Source: Gemmatirosa kalamazoonensis (GTDB lineage Bacteria; Gemmatimonadota; Gemmatimonadetes; Gemmatimonadales; Gemmatimonadaceae). From it: 64,000 bases of DNA. The notes below the pieces were generated by a model. It was not told the DNA's origin and made no database searches. It saw only the letters and a list, made by a program, of their open reading frames with translations. Both the position numbers and the translations under genes were made by a program. The stretch is taken from the NCBI RefSeq assembly GCF_000522985.1, contig NZ_CP007128.1, forward strand, positions 1,162,220 through 1,226,219. The letters run 5' to 3'. Each line of letters opens with the position of its first letter. Position 1 is the stretch's first letter. Below, one piece after another: positions 1 to 8,676 of the stretch.

Positions 1-747
1 ACCGTCAGCTCGACGCTCGTCCTCCGTCGGCACGAGCCGACCGAGATCACGGTCGTCAACCGCTCGCACGCGATGGCGGGCATCCACTGGCACGGGCTCG
101 AGATCGAGAGCTACTACGACGGCGTCGTCGGCTGGAGCGGGTGGCAGCAGCGCGTCGCGCCGGCGATCGCGCCGAACGACTCGTTCGTCGTCCGCGTCAC
201 GCCGCCGCGGGCCGGCACGTTCATGTACCACACGCACATGAGCGAGGCGGGACAGCTCACGTCGGGCCAGTCCGGCGCACTGCTCGTCACGCCGGAGCGC
301 GCGCGCCTGGACACGACCGACCGCGTCTTCCTCATGACCTACGGCGGGCCGAACGCCGATTCGCCGGCGACGGTGAATGGTCTGGAGACGCCGCCGCCCG
401 TGGAGCTGCGCGCCGGTGTGGCGTACCGCTTCCGGTTCATCAACATCTCGCCGATCGAGTACCGCCTCGTGCAGCTCCTCCGCGACAGCACGGTGCAGAC
501 GTGGCGCGCGGTCGCGAAGGACGGCGCCGACCTCCCGCCGCAGCAGGCGGCCGTCCGGCGCGCGGTGCTCAGCTTCCGCCCGGGGGAGACGTACGACTTC
601 GAGGTGCGGCGCGACCGCCCCGACTCGCTCACGCTCGTGATCACCGCGCCGCGCACGCTCTCGGTGCCGCTCGAGACCGTGCGGCGCGGCGTGACCGCCG
701 CGACGATCCCGCTCCAGGTCACGCGCATCCCGGTCGTCGTGCGTTAG
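1..747 (+). CDS. Multicopper oxidase, C-terminal part (5' end outside window)
   Basis: The frame is open from base 1, so the gene starts before the window; 248 residues are visible. An HWHG motif near visible residue 29 and a YHTH motif near 76-79 are the paired copper-binding His motifs of cupredoxin domains. They are followed by a second cupredoxin-like stretch with GETYDFEV. Text between the motifs (ESYYDGVxGWSG, PPRAGTFMYHTH) resembles the secreted two-part multicopper oxidases common in Gemmatimonadota, where this half is the C-terminal one; that assignment is from memory of the family. The role would be oxidation of metal ions or phenolics in the envelope. The stop TAG lies inside a CGTTAGGC word. 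A cupin lipoprotein gene follows 23 nt later. Confidence 0.85.
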   Translation, partial: TVSSTLVLRRHEPTEITVVNRSHAMAGIHWHGLEIESYYDGVVGWSGWQQRVAPAIAPNDSFVVRVTPPRAGTFMYHTHMSEAGQLTSGQSGALLVTPERARLDTTDRVFLMTYGGPNADSPATVNGLETPPPVELRAGVAYRFRFINISPIEYRLVQLLRDSTVQTWRAVAKDGADLPPQQAAVRRAVLSFRPGETYDFEVRRDRPDSLTLVITAPRTLSVPLETVRRGVTAATIPLQVTRIPVVVR

Positions 748-770
748 GCACCCTCATGCCCGGAGGATTG

Positions 771-1367
771 ATGTCCGCACCGACGGCACACCGCCGCGCG
801 CTGCTCGCGCTCGCGCTCGTCGCCTGCGGGCGCGCGCCGAGCGCCATGCCGAACGAGGGGGCGAGCGTGAGCCCGGCGCGGAGCGGCCCGTTCGGCACCC
901 CGCTCGTCCTCGCCGTCGACGAGGGCGAGCGCCGCGTCCGGCGCGCCGCGACGGCGGGCGGCGCGCCGTTCATCATCAAGGTCGACCGGCGGAACGGCGG
1001 CGCGCCGAACTTCATGATGGGCTACGAGGAGATCCGCCCGGGCGCCTCGATCTCGCCGCACGTCCACCCGGACGCGGACGAGATCATCTTCGTGCACAAG
1101 GGCGCCGGCGCAGCCGACGCCGGCGATCACACGGGCACGATCGGGCCCGGCTCGACGATCTACATCCCGCGCCGCACGCGCATCACGCTGCGCAACACCG
1201 GCGGCGAGCCGCTCGCGATCGCCTTCTTCTTCGATCACCCCGGGTTCGAGGAGTATCTGCGCGACACGTCCACGCCGGAGCGGCAGCCGGCGTCGCCGCT
1301 CTCGCCGGCGGAGCTCGCGGCGATCCGCGTCAGGCACCATGCGCACGTCGTGTACGAGCGGCCGTAG
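771..1367 (+). CDS. Cupin-domain lipoprotein
   Basis: A 198-residue protein. The N-terminus has a short basic stretch, a hydrophobic run and a lipobox-like LVAC, so it is probably a lipoprotein. The core is a single cupin barrel: SPHVHPDADEIIFVHKG carries the first motif (H-x-H, E), and GPGSTIYIPRRTRITLRN is the second. Start ATG 771 is preceded by GGAGGA at 762-767; an in-frame ATG at 756 lacks such a site. It follows the multicopper oxidase closely and may be co-transcribed, with a metal-dependent envelope role possible but unproven. Substrate unknown. Confidence 0.8.
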   Translation: MSAPTAHRRALLALALVACGRAPSAMPNEGASVSPARSGPFGTPLVLAVDEGERRVRRAATAGGAPFIIKVDRRNGGAPNFMMGYEEIRPGASISPHVHPDADEIIFVHKGAGAADAGDHTGTIGPGSTIYIPRRTRITLRNTGGEPLAIAFFFDHPGFEEYLRDTSTPERQPASPLSPAELAAIRVRHHAHVVYERP

Positions 1368-1397
1368 CGCGGTGGCACACGTCCAACGATACCGCCC

Positions 1398-2357
1398 ATG
1401 ACGCACAGGACATGGGCCGCGAGGCTCGCTCTTCTCGCTGCCCTCTGCGCGGCCGGTGCGCGCGCCGCGGCGCAGGCGCGCGTGACGCTCACCTACCTCG
1501 GCACCGCCGGCTGGGAGATCAGCGACGGCCGGATCGTCGTCCTCGTCGACCCGTACCTCTCGCGGCTGCGCAGCGTCGCGCCGAACGACGACACGCTGCC
1601 GGGCGACTCGCGGCGGTTCTTCGCGCGTGAGGACACGGCACGGTCCGACACGGCCGTCATCGACGCGCACGTCCGGCGCGCCGATTTCATCCTCGTCACG
1701 CACTCGCACGTCGACCACGTGCTCGACGTGCCGTACATCGCGCGCCGGACCGGCGCGACGATCATCGGGACGGAGACCACGCGCAGCATCGCGCGCGCGT
1801 ACGGCGTGCCGGGGCGCCAGATCCTCGCCGTGCGCGGCGGCGAGGACTACCAGCTCGGCGCGCTGTCCGTGCGCGTGATCCCGAGCCTGCACGGCGTGCT
1901 CCGCAACGCGCCGTACGTCCGACCGAACCTCGACGGGCCGCCGCCCACGCCGATCGGGAGCGACGCCCGGGCGCCGCTCCGCGTCGCCGACTTCCGCGCC
2001 GACGGCGGCACGCTCGCGTTTCTGATCCGGCTCGGCGGCCGCGAGATCCTCGCGTTCGGCTCGATGAACTACGTGGAGCGCGAGGTCGACGGCCTCCGCC
2101 CCGACGTCGCGCTCGTCGGCGCGATGCCGGAGCGCGCCGCCATTCACGACTACACGCCGCGGCTGCTGCGCGCGCTCGGCCACCCGCCGCTCGTGCTGCC
2201 GACGCACTGGGACGCGTTCAACGTCCCGTACGACGCGAGTCAGGCGTCCGCCGTGGCGCGCGTGCAGTCGTTCGTCGCCGAGGTGCGGGCCGCATCGCCG
2301 CGCACGCGGGTGATCGTGCCGACGTACTTCGTGCCGATCGCTTTGCCGCCCGACTGA
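1398..2357 (+). CDS. Exported MBL-fold metallo-hydrolase (UlaG-like)
   Basis: A 319-residue protein with a signal peptide ending near residue 25 (cleavage after AAAQA is likely). The core begins RVTLTYLGTAGWEIS and carries the zinc motif HSHVDH near residue 100. A second conserved His is in IPSLHGVL, and LPTHWDAF near the end supplies another ligand. This pattern fits the Lactamase_B_3/UlaG-like branch of the metallo-beta-lactamase fold rather than true beta-lactamases. The substrate cannot be read from sequence. It lies 30 nt after the cupin gene on the same strand. Confidence 0.8.
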   Translation: MTHRTWAARLALLAALCAAGARAAAQARVTLTYLGTAGWEISDGRIVVLVDPYLSRLRSVAPNDDTLPGDSRRFFAREDTARSDTAVIDAHVRRADFILVTHSHVDHVLDVPYIARRTGATIIGTETTRSIARAYGVPGRQILAVRGGEDYQLGALSVRVIPSLHGVLRNAPYVRPNLDGPPPTPIGSDARAPLRVADFRADGGTLAFLIRLGGREILAFGSMNYVEREVDGLRPDVALVGAMPERAAIHDYTPRLLRALGHPPLVLPTHWDAFNVPYDASQASAVARVQSFVAEVRAASPRTRVIVPTYFVPIALPPD

Positions 2358-2412
2358 TCACGGCACCATCGCGCGCGGGCCCGCGGGCCGCGCCTAACGG
2401 AGGAGGACCGAC

Positions 2413-3162
2413 ATGCCAGGGCTGGACGCCGTACGCAGCAAGCAGTCGCCGACGAAGCTGTATCGCGGCATCGACATGTACAATCCGTCGAACCTCTCGG
2501 CACCGCTCCGCGGGAAGGTCACCGGGAAGCTGGAGTACGTCACCGAGCGCGAGGGCGGCACACCGGCGTTCGTCGGCCGCTACATCAAGAACCCCGCGAG
2601 CGCCGCGCAGGTGACCGACAAGGAGATCGAGTTCATTCGCGGGCAGGGCTGCAGCCTGCTGCCGATCTACTGCCCGACGCAGGCACACACGGGCATGAAG
2701 GGGCCGGACGGCCAGAAGTGGGGACGCGAGGCCGCGAAGAACGCCGTCGGCCTCGCGCGCGGGCTGCACATCCCCGACGACGTGTTCGTCTACGCCAACA
2801 TCGAGCCGCACTGGGTCCTCACGCCCGACTGGGTGGTGGGCTGGTGCGAGGGCTACGACGCGCTGACGCGCCAGGGCTTCGGGGGACTGTACTGCGGCCA
2901 GCTCCACATCGCCCCCGGCGGACCGATCGTGCAGGCGATGAAGACGCTCGGCGGGCGCGCGCCGGCGGTGTGGCTCACCCGCGCCATGGGCGACGGGCGG
3001 GACCCCGGCCTGCTCCCGGCGGCCGCGCAGGAGATCGGCGACGTCGACATCTGGCAGTACGCCGTCGGGGTCGTCGGGCAGGGGCTCGACTCGCGGGCCT
3101 GGGGCTACGACCGCGACCTCGCGAGCAGCTACGCGTTCGACCACATGTGGGCGCCCGACTGA
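2413..3162 (+). CDS. DUF1906 (glycoside hydrolase-like) protein
   Basis: A 249-residue protein with no signal peptide that I can see. It opens with YRGIDMYNPSN and has FVGRYIKN, IEFIRGQGCSLLPIYCPTQ and DVDIWQYAV. These fit the DUF1906/Rv2525c-like TIM-barrel family related to GH25 lysozymes. The barrel acidic residue may be the Asp of GIDMY. Start ATG 2413 has a strong AGGAGGA site at 2400-2406. Family members act on or bind cell-wall glycans; activity here is inferred only. A GCCTAACG word overlaps the leader at 2392. Confidence 0.75.
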   Translation: MPGLDAVRSKQSPTKLYRGIDMYNPSNLSAPLRGKVTGKLEYVTEREGGTPAFVGRYIKNPASAAQVTDKEIEFIRGQGCSLLPIYCPTQAHTGMKGPDGQKWGREAAKNAVGLARGLHIPDDVFVYANIEPHWVLTPDWVVGWCEGYDALTRQGFGGLYCGQLHIAPGGPIVQAMKTLGGRAPAVWLTRAMGDGRDPGLLPAAAQEIGDVDIWQYAVGVVGQGLDSRAWGYDRDLASSYAFDHMWAPD

Positions 3163-3175
3163 CAGGCTAGCGAGC

Positions 3176-3233
3176 GGCGTGGGACGGATGGCATATACCG
3201 GCAGCACGCACCATCCGCCCTCCGTCCCACGCC
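3176..3233. other. 13-bp inverted repeat in the leader of the aminotransferase gene
   Basis: GGCGTGGGACGGA (3176-3188) is repeated in inverse orientation at 3221-3233, 4 nt before the ATG at 3238. The 32-nt loop contains GCATATACC. The position suggests either a terminator for the upstream gene or a regulatory stem covering the ribosome-binding region. No T-tract follows. Function is inferred. Confidence 0.4.
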
Positions 3234-3237
3234 ATCG

Positions 3238-4587
3238 ATGACCGAGATCCTCACCGAGCCGCTGGCCGAACAGGTCGCGCTCGACGCGCTGTGGATGCCG
3301 TTCACGGCGAACCGCGCGTTCAAGCAGGCGCCGCGGCTGCTCGCCGCCGCGAAGGACATGCACTACACCACCGACGACGGCCGCCGGATCCTCGACGGCA
3401 CGGCGGGGCTGTGGTGCGTGAACGCGGGCCACTGCCGCGAGCCGATCGTGCACGCGATCGCCGCCGAGGCCGGACGGCTCGACTACGCCCCCGCGTTCCA
3501 GATGGGGCACCCGCTCCAGTTCCGGCTGGCCGAGCGCCTAACGGAGATCACGCCGGCGGGGCTCGACCGCGTGTTCTTCACGAACTCCGGCTCCGAGGCC
3601 GTCGACACCGCGCTGAAGATCGCGCTCGCCTACCACCGCGCGCGCGGCGAGCCCGATCGCGCGCGCTTCGTGGGGCGCGCGCGCGGCTACCACGGCGTCG
3701 GCTTCGGCGGCATCTCCGTCGGCGGCATCGAGACGAACCGCCGCGCGTTCGCCGCGCAGCTCCTGCCGCAAGTGGACCACCTGCCGCACACGCACGACCT
3801 CGCGCGCAACGCGTTCTCGCGCGGCCAGCCCACCCACGGCGCCGAGCTGGCGGAGGAGCTCGAGCGCGTGGTGCACGAGCGCGGCGCGGAGACGATCGCC
3901 GCGGTGATCGTCGAGCCGATGGCGGGGTCCACCGGCGTGCTGCTCCCGCCGGCGGGCTACCTCGAGCGGCTGCGCGCGATCTGCGACCAGCACGACATCC
4001 TCCTCATCTTCGACGAGGTGATCACGGGCTTCGGTCGACTCGGGGCGCCGTTCGCCGCGCAGCGGTTCGGCGTCACGCCCGACGTGCTCACGGTGGCGAA
4101 GGGGATCACGAACGGCGCGGTGCCGATGGGCGCCGCCGTCGTGAAGCGCGAGATCCACGACGCGATCATGGACGCCGCGCAGCAGGCGGGCGGCGGCATC
4201 GAGCTGTTCCACGGCTACACGTACTCCGGTCATCCGCTCGCCTGCGCCGCGGGGCTGGCGACGCTGGAGCTGTACGAGCGCGAGGATCTGTTCGCGCGCG
4301 CCGCGTCGCTCGAGGGCGCGTGGTCCGACGCGGTGCACGCGCTGCGCGGGCTGCCGCACGTCATCGACCTGCGCGCGATGGGCCTCGTCGCCGGCATCGA
4401 GCTCGACCCGCGCGACGGCAAGCCGGGCGCGCGCGCGTTCGACGTGTTCATGGAGTGCTTCCGCCGCGGCCTGCTGATCCGCGTGACGGGCGACATCATC
4501 GCGCTGTCGCCGCCGCTCATCGTCGAGCGCGGGCAGATCGACGAGATCTTCTCGACGCTGTCCGACGCGCTCGAGAAGGTCTCCTGA
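3238..4587 (+). CDS. Class III omega-aminotransferase, beta-alanine:pyruvate type
   Basis: A 449-residue cytoplasmic PLP enzyme of normal family length. It opens with LWMPFTANRAFK, typical of beta-alanine-pyruvate transaminases. Fold-type I signs are TNSGSEAVDTALK (phosphate binding), an aromatic-Gly pair in RGYHG, LIFDEVITGFGR with the cofactor Asp, and the Schiff-base Lys in TVAKGITNGAVPMG near residue 287. It would move the amino group from a beta- or omega-amino acid to pyruvate. The next gene starts 27 nt downstream and encodes a beta-aminopeptidase, which supports a beta-amino-acid substrate. Exact substrate is inferred. Confidence 0.88.
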   Translation: MTEILTEPLAEQVALDALWMPFTANRAFKQAPRLLAAAKDMHYTTDDGRRILDGTAGLWCVNAGHCREPIVHAIAAEAGRLDYAPAFQMGHPLQFRLAERLTEITPAGLDRVFFTNSGSEAVDTALKIALAYHRARGEPDRARFVGRARGYHGVGFGGISVGGIETNRRAFAAQLLPQVDHLPHTHDLARNAFSRGQPTHGAELAEELERVVHERGAETIAAVIVEPMAGSTGVLLPPAGYLERLRAICDQHDILLIFDEVITGFGRLGAPFAAQRFGVTPDVLTVAKGITNGAVPMGAAVVKREIHDAIMDAAQQAGGGIELFHGYTYSGHPLACAAGLATLELYEREDLFARAASLEGAWSDAVHALRGLPHVIDLRAMGLVAGIELDPRDGKPGARAFDVFMECFRRGLLIRVTGDIIALSPPLIVERGQIDEIFSTLSDALEKVS

Positions 4588-4614
4588 GCGCCTCTGCAAC
4601 GGCCGAGGTGGCGT

Positions 4615-5772
4615 GTGCGTCGTTTCGTTAGGCACTCTCTCTTTCTCGCCATGAGCGTGAGCGCGGTGGGCGCGCAGGAGCGGGCGCGCGAGCTCGGGCT
4701 GAGCGCGGCGATCGGCGGCACGCCGGGCGCGCTCGACGCGATCACCGACGTCGCCGGCGTCGAGGTCGGGCACACGACGCTCATCGCCGGCGATGGAAAG
4801 CTCGTCGTCGGCACGGGGCCCGTGCGCACCGGCGTCACCGTCATCCACCCGCGCGGCCGGGCGAGCGCGGATCCGGTGTTCGGCGCGTGGTTCACGCTGA
4901 ACGGCAACGGCGAGATGACCGGCACGACGTGGCTCCAGGAGAGCGGCTTCCTCGAGGGTCCGATCGCGATCACCAACACGCACAGCGTCGGCGTCGTGCG
5001 CGACGCGATCCTGCGCTGGCGCGTGGGGAAGCCGGGCATGCAGCCGTGGGGCCTCCCCGTGGTGGCCGAGACGTGGGACGGCCGGCTGAACGACATCAAC
5101 GGCTTCCACGTCACCGCCGCGCACACGATCGCGGCGCTCGATGGGGCGCGCGGCGGTCCCGTCGCCGAGGGGAACGTCGGTGGCGGCACGGGGATGGTCT
5201 GCCACGGCTTCAAGGGCGGCATCGGCACCGCGTCGCGGAAGCTCGACACCGCCGCCGGCGGCTACACGGTCGGCGTCCTGGTGCAGTGCAACTACGGCGC
5301 GCGGCGCGAGCTGCGCATCGCCGGCGTGCCGGTGGGCGAGGAGATCCCCGACCTGCTCCCCGGCCGGCCTAACGGCACCGATGCCGACGACGCCGGCGCC
5401 GGCTCCATCATCGTCGTCGTCGCCACCGATGCGCCGCTGCTCCCGCACCAGCTCAAGCGCGTCGCCACGCGCGTGTCGTTAGGCGTCGGCCGCACGGGCG
5501 GGCGCGGCGAGAACTCCTCGGGCGACATCTTCGTCGCGTTCTCCACCGCGAACCCCAACTCGGCCGGCGATGCCGATGTGGCGCGCGTCGAGATGCTGCC
5601 GAACGCGCGCATGAACGCGATCTTCGGCGCCACCGTGCAGGCGACCGAGGAGGCGATCCTGAACGCGCTGCTCGCGGCGAGGACGATGACCGGCGCCGAC
5701 GACGTCACGGTGCACGCGCTGCCCCACGATCGATTGATGGCGGCGATGCGGAAGTACGGGCGAGTGCGTTAG
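4615..5772 (+). CDS. P1-family beta-aminopeptidase (DmpA/BapA-like)
   Basis: A 385-residue Ntn-type hydrolase. The GTG start at 4615 gives a good signal peptide (RRFVRHSLFLAMSVSAVGA, cut before QE); an ATG at 4651 would lose it. Family marks are GVEVGHTT, GGGTGMVCHGFKGGIGTASR, and GAGSIIVVVATDAPL near residues 261-275. By position, the Gly-Ser bond at about 263/264 matches the autocleavage site of DmpA, with the Ser becoming the N-terminal nucleophile. The family removes N-terminal beta-amino acids or D-Ala from peptides. It is probably co-transcribed with the preceding aminotransferase. The stop TAG sits in CGTTAGGC. Confidence 0.88.
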   Translation: MRRFVRHSLFLAMSVSAVGAQERARELGLSAAIGGTPGALDAITDVAGVEVGHTTLIAGDGKLVVGTGPVRTGVTVIHPRGRASADPVFGAWFTLNGNGEMTGTTWLQESGFLEGPIAITNTHSVGVVRDAILRWRVGKPGMQPWGLPVVAETWDGRLNDINGFHVTAAHTIAALDGARGGPVAEGNVGGGTGMVCHGFKGGIGTASRKLDTAAGGYTVGVLVQCNYGARRELRIAGVPVGEEIPDLLPGRPNGTDADDAGAGSIIVVVATDAPLLPHQLKRVATRVSLGVGRTGGRGENSSGDIFVAFSTANPNSAGDADVARVEMLPNARMNAIFGATVQATEEAILNALLAARTMTGADDVTVHALPHDRLMAAMRKYGRVR

Positions 5773-5802
5773 GCTCTCGCGCCGGCGCGGACCCCGGGCG
5801 CG

Positions 5803-6474
5803 TCACGGCTCCGGACTCTTGCCGGCCTGCCACGTGATCCCGGTGCACGGGGGAAGATCCAGCGTCCCGACCGCGTAGCCCGACATGACGATGCGTCCCG
5901 TGACGGAGACGCCGTCCGCGCCGCGGTAGGAGAACGCGCCGTCGCGCACCGCCGGCGGCGTCGCGAACCTCAACGTCGCGCGGTCGACGCAGGAGACGCT
6001 GACGAGCGCGTCGTGCTCGATCCTGAACGTCACCACGAGCTCCTCCTGCCAGTCGGCGAAGCCCCCCCACGTCCCGTTGAAGTCGAACGACGTGGGCGGC
6101 ACGTACGTGTACGCCGCGACCAGCGTGTCGGCACCGCCGCCCGGCTCCGTCACCACCAGGTCGACCACGCCGGCGGCGTGGGCCGGGGTCGTGATGTACG
6201 CCGCGGTGCCGCTCGGCACCCCGAGATCGTACCGCACGCCGACCACGCGGACGCCCCCCAGTGTCACGCTCGCGCCGGGCGGGATCTCGGTGCCGCGAAT
6301 CGTTGCGTACGCCCCGCCGCCCGTCGAGCCCAGGTTCGGCGAGATCGAGGTGAGCTTGGGGGGCGGCGTGTACGCCCGCGGCGCCGACGGCCACGAGGTC
6401 GGGTACGATTCTCCGCAGCCCGCCGCGGCCAGGAAGAGTGCCGGCAGAGCCGATCGCGTCAGGCGTGGTCGCAT
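5803..6474 (-). CDS. IPT/TIG-domain lipoprotein
   Basis: A 223-residue protein with an N-terminal hydrophobic stretch and lipobox (AAAGC). An Ig-like IPT/TIG domain follows: LTSISPNLGSTGGGAYATIRGTEI, then ASVTLGGV and VDLVVTEPGGG. The C-terminal half starts at FDFNGTWGG and is of unknown type; it resembles the short beta-rich modules found in other Gemmatimonadota surface lipoproteins. It is the last gene of a four-gene minus-strand operon of exported proteins. It converges on the P1 peptidase gene with a 30-nt spacer containing CGCGCCGGCGCG. Confidence 0.7.
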   Translation of the reverse strand: MRPRLTRSALPALFLAAAGCGESYPTSWPSAPRAYTPPPKLTSISPNLGSTGGGAYATIRGTEIPPGASVTLGGVRVVGVRYDLGVPSGTAAYITTPAHAAGVVDLVVTEPGGGADTLVAAYTYVPPTSFDFNGTWGGFADWQEELVVTFRIEHDALVSVSCVDRATLRFATPPAVRDGAFSYRGADGVSVTGRIVMSGYAVGTLDLPPCTGITWQAGKSPEP

Positions 6475-6521
6475 GTCATGGCTCCTCTCGACGTCGTGGC
6501 GTTAGGCAGGAAGCGATCGGG

Positions 6522-7829
6522 TCACCGGCGTCCGTTCACGAGCGCGCTGACCGACCGGGCGTGCTCCGCGCAGGGGCCGCCTGACGCCGCCTCGTTCGCG
6601 CCGGTCGCGTGCAGCCCCCACCACACCGTGCTGTCCGGCGGCGGCAGGAAGGCGCTGCGCCATCCCGTCACCCGCGCGAGGTCGGGGACCGCCAGCGTCA
6701 CGCTCGGCCCGCCGAGCCAGGCCGACGACGCGGTCACGATGGTGTACCCGCGGCCGCCGCCCATCCACAGCTCCACCACGCCGTTGCGGTACTCCGGCGG
6801 AAGCGTGAACGCCACCTGGATGCGCTTGTGTCCGCCCGCCGGCGCCGTGGCGGTGATCGTTGGAAGCGCGGCGGGAAGCGCGACGACGCGATCGGTGAGC
6901 GTGTGAAACGACTCGTACGCGTAGCGGGCGAACGTCCCCTCGACCCCGGAGACGCCGACCTGATGGAAGTCGGTCTCCCGCTGCCGCGCGGCGGGAATGC
7001 CGCGCATCGTGACGGCCGCGCTGCTCTGGAGCTGGTCGTACAGGTCGTAGAGCGCGCACGCCGCGCCCGTGCGGTACGACATGCCGTGGCCGACCTGATC
7101 GAACGGGCGCACACCGGTGATCGTCAGCGCGGCCGTCGCGGGCGCGAACGCGTCCGCACCGGTGAAGTCGATCGTGCCTAACGATCCGCGGTCCGGGAGA
7201 TCCTGATCGCGCCGGATCAGCGCGCGCTCGGTGGGGCCGAAGCCCGACGGGTCGGAGCGGTACGCGATGAGATCGCGACCGCCCGCCGCGATGCCGGTCA
7301 GCGTGAAGGGATTCGTCTCGATCGGGCCCCACCCTTCTCGGCCCGGGTTCGGTCCGCCGAGGCCGACGTAGACGACGTCGGAGGTGCCCACAGGGGAAGG
7401 CGCGAGCGTGCCGGAGATCGACTTCAGCCCGGTCGGCGTCGGTGCGCACCGCACGTGCGCCGCGCGCGTGAGCTCGGCGCGTGTCGCGAGCTGCACGATG
7501 GCGCCGCCCGACTTGGCCGCCACGAACGCGTAGCCGCCTCGGTCGGCCGTGACGTCGAATCGATAGACGCCGGCCGAGTCGAGGATCGGCGTCCACGCGC
7601 CGTCGCCGTCCTGATGGGCGAACCAGATCGGCCGGTCGTCGGCCGCGCAGGTCGCGAAGTCGACGGCGACGTTGCCGGTGACGCCGCGCGCGACGGTGAC
7701 CGTGAGCGTCGTGTCACTCGCGCCGCCCCGCACCACGGGCGGGGTCGCCGCCGCCGGGAGCGTGACGGAGGCGGCGTCGGTGCACCCGAGCACGAACATG
7801 ACGAGCGCGAAGCGGATGAGGGTTCGCAT
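6522..7829 (-). CDS. Putative lipoprotein of unknown function
   Basis: A 435-residue protein that I do not recognise. The N-terminus MRTLIRFALVMFVLGCT has a clear lipobox (LGC). The body is Ala/Gly/Thr-rich, apparently beta-rich, with no catalytic motif I can name. A GGGRGYTIV stretch and repeated short strands at the C-terminus suggest an extracellular domain. It lies 47 nt before the IPT/TIG gene and 8 nt after the gene upstream, so it is very likely in the same transcript. A binding or structural role at the outer surface is a guess from context. Confidence 0.65.
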   Translation of the reverse strand: MRTLIRFALVMFVLGCTDAASVTLPAAATPPVVRGGASDTTLTVTVARGVTGNVAVDFATCAADDRPIWFAHQDGDGAWTPILDSAGVYRFDVTADRGGYAFVAAKSGGAIVQLATRAELTRAAHVRCAPTPTGLKSISGTLAPSPVGTSDVVYVGLGGPNPGREGWGPIETNPFTLTGIAAGGRDLIAYRSDPSGFGPTERALIRRDQDLPDRGSLGTIDFTGADAFAPATAALTITGVRPFDQVGHGMSYRTGAACALYDLYDQLQSSAAVTMRGIPAARQRETDFHQVGVSGVEGTFARYAYESFHTLTDRVVALPAALPTITATAPAGGHKRIQVAFTLPPEYRNGVVELWMGGGRGYTIVTASSAWLGGPSVTLAVPDLARVTGWRSAFLPPPDSTVWWGLHATGANEAASGGPCAEHARSVSALVNGRR

Positions 7830-7837
7830 GGCGCCGC

Positions 7838-8623
7838 CTAACGCTGCACGAGCCCGAAGAGCGCGACGCGGTACTCCTTTGTCGCGGCGTCCCAGCCGAC
7901 CGTGTACGTCGTCGCCTGATAGCCGCGTACCGAGTACTGCGCGGGGAGCTTGATGGGCTTCACGACCGCCGTCGGCTTCGTCTCGAGGTACGACTTCGCG
8001 ATCATCGGCTCGACGAACGAGACGGCGCCGTCGTACGAGCCGTAGATGAGCGTCGACGTGAACGGCTGCCCGTTGAACTCGGGCCCCGACGGATCGCGCC
8101 AGTGCTGGCCCATGCGCGCGCTGGCCATGCCGAGGATGTACCCGGCCGGGATGAACTCGGCCGCGGGGAGCCGCGCGATCTTCGCGGCGACCTGCGGATC
8201 CGTGAGGACGATGGCCTCCCGCTCCGCCGGCGCGATCGTGTAGAAGTGGAAGTCGAAGTGCGGCACGGCGTACGCCGGCGGCATGTGGCCCGACGGCTCC
8301 CAGTTGATCACGGCGTGCGTGTACGGCGTGGCGGACGCCTGCGCCGGGAGCACGAAGACGTACTCCGTCGACGCGTTAGGCAGGCCGGCGAGCGCCCCCT
8401 CGGCCAGCGCCACGCCGAGCTCAGTGGGCGCGCCGGCGTGGTCGAGCGTGATGTAGGCGCGGCCGCTGCCGCCGGCCATCTGCGTGACCGGACCGAAGAA
8501 CGTGCCGGCCTTGTAGGGCGCCGTCGAGGGCGTCGAGTCGGAGCAGGCGAAGGCGACGGCGCCGGCGGTGCAGAGAAAGGCGGCCGTCAAGCAGTGAGCG
8601 CGGGCGCGCGGTGCGCGCCTCAT
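7838..8623 (-). CDS. DUF5602/TTHB210-like exported protein
   Basis: A 261-residue protein with an N-terminal hydrophobic segment ending in AFACS, so probably a lipoprotein. The body contains NWEPSGHMPPAYAVPHFDFHFY, with a His-rich H-x-D-x-H pattern, and IPAGYILGMASARMGQHWRDP. These recall the TTHB210-like/DUF5602 group, whose function is unknown; the His clusters suggest metal binding. The start is ATG (complement of 8621-8623); a longer in-frame start upstream has no signal sequence. The stop TAG is inside CGTTAGGC. It sits between a PAP2 enzyme and a lipoprotein in one operon. Confidence 0.6.
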   Translation of the reverse strand: MRRAPRARAHCLTAAFLCTAGAVAFACSDSTPSTAPYKAGTFFGPVTQMAGGSGRAYITLDHAGAPTELGVALAEGALAGLPNASTEYVFVLPAQASATPYTHAVINWEPSGHMPPAYAVPHFDFHFYTIAPAEREAIVLTDPQVAAKIARLPAAEFIPAGYILGMASARMGQHWRDPSGPEFNGQPFTSTLIYGSYDGAVSFVEPMIAKSYLETKPTAVVKPIKLPAQYSVRGYQATTYTVGWDAATKEYRVALFGLVQR

Positions 8624-8676
8624 GGGAGTACAGTCGGCGCGCGCGCAAGGATTCCGGTTTCGCATGGGAGCGCGCC

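Noticed and set aside
744-2207. Very long minus-strand frames opposite real genes (also 3538-5448, 11846-13705, 16740-18380, 22266-23942)
   Set aside because: Their text is Arg/Ala/Gly-rich without motifs, and each is antisense to a gene with clear domains. High G+C removes stop codons in such frames.
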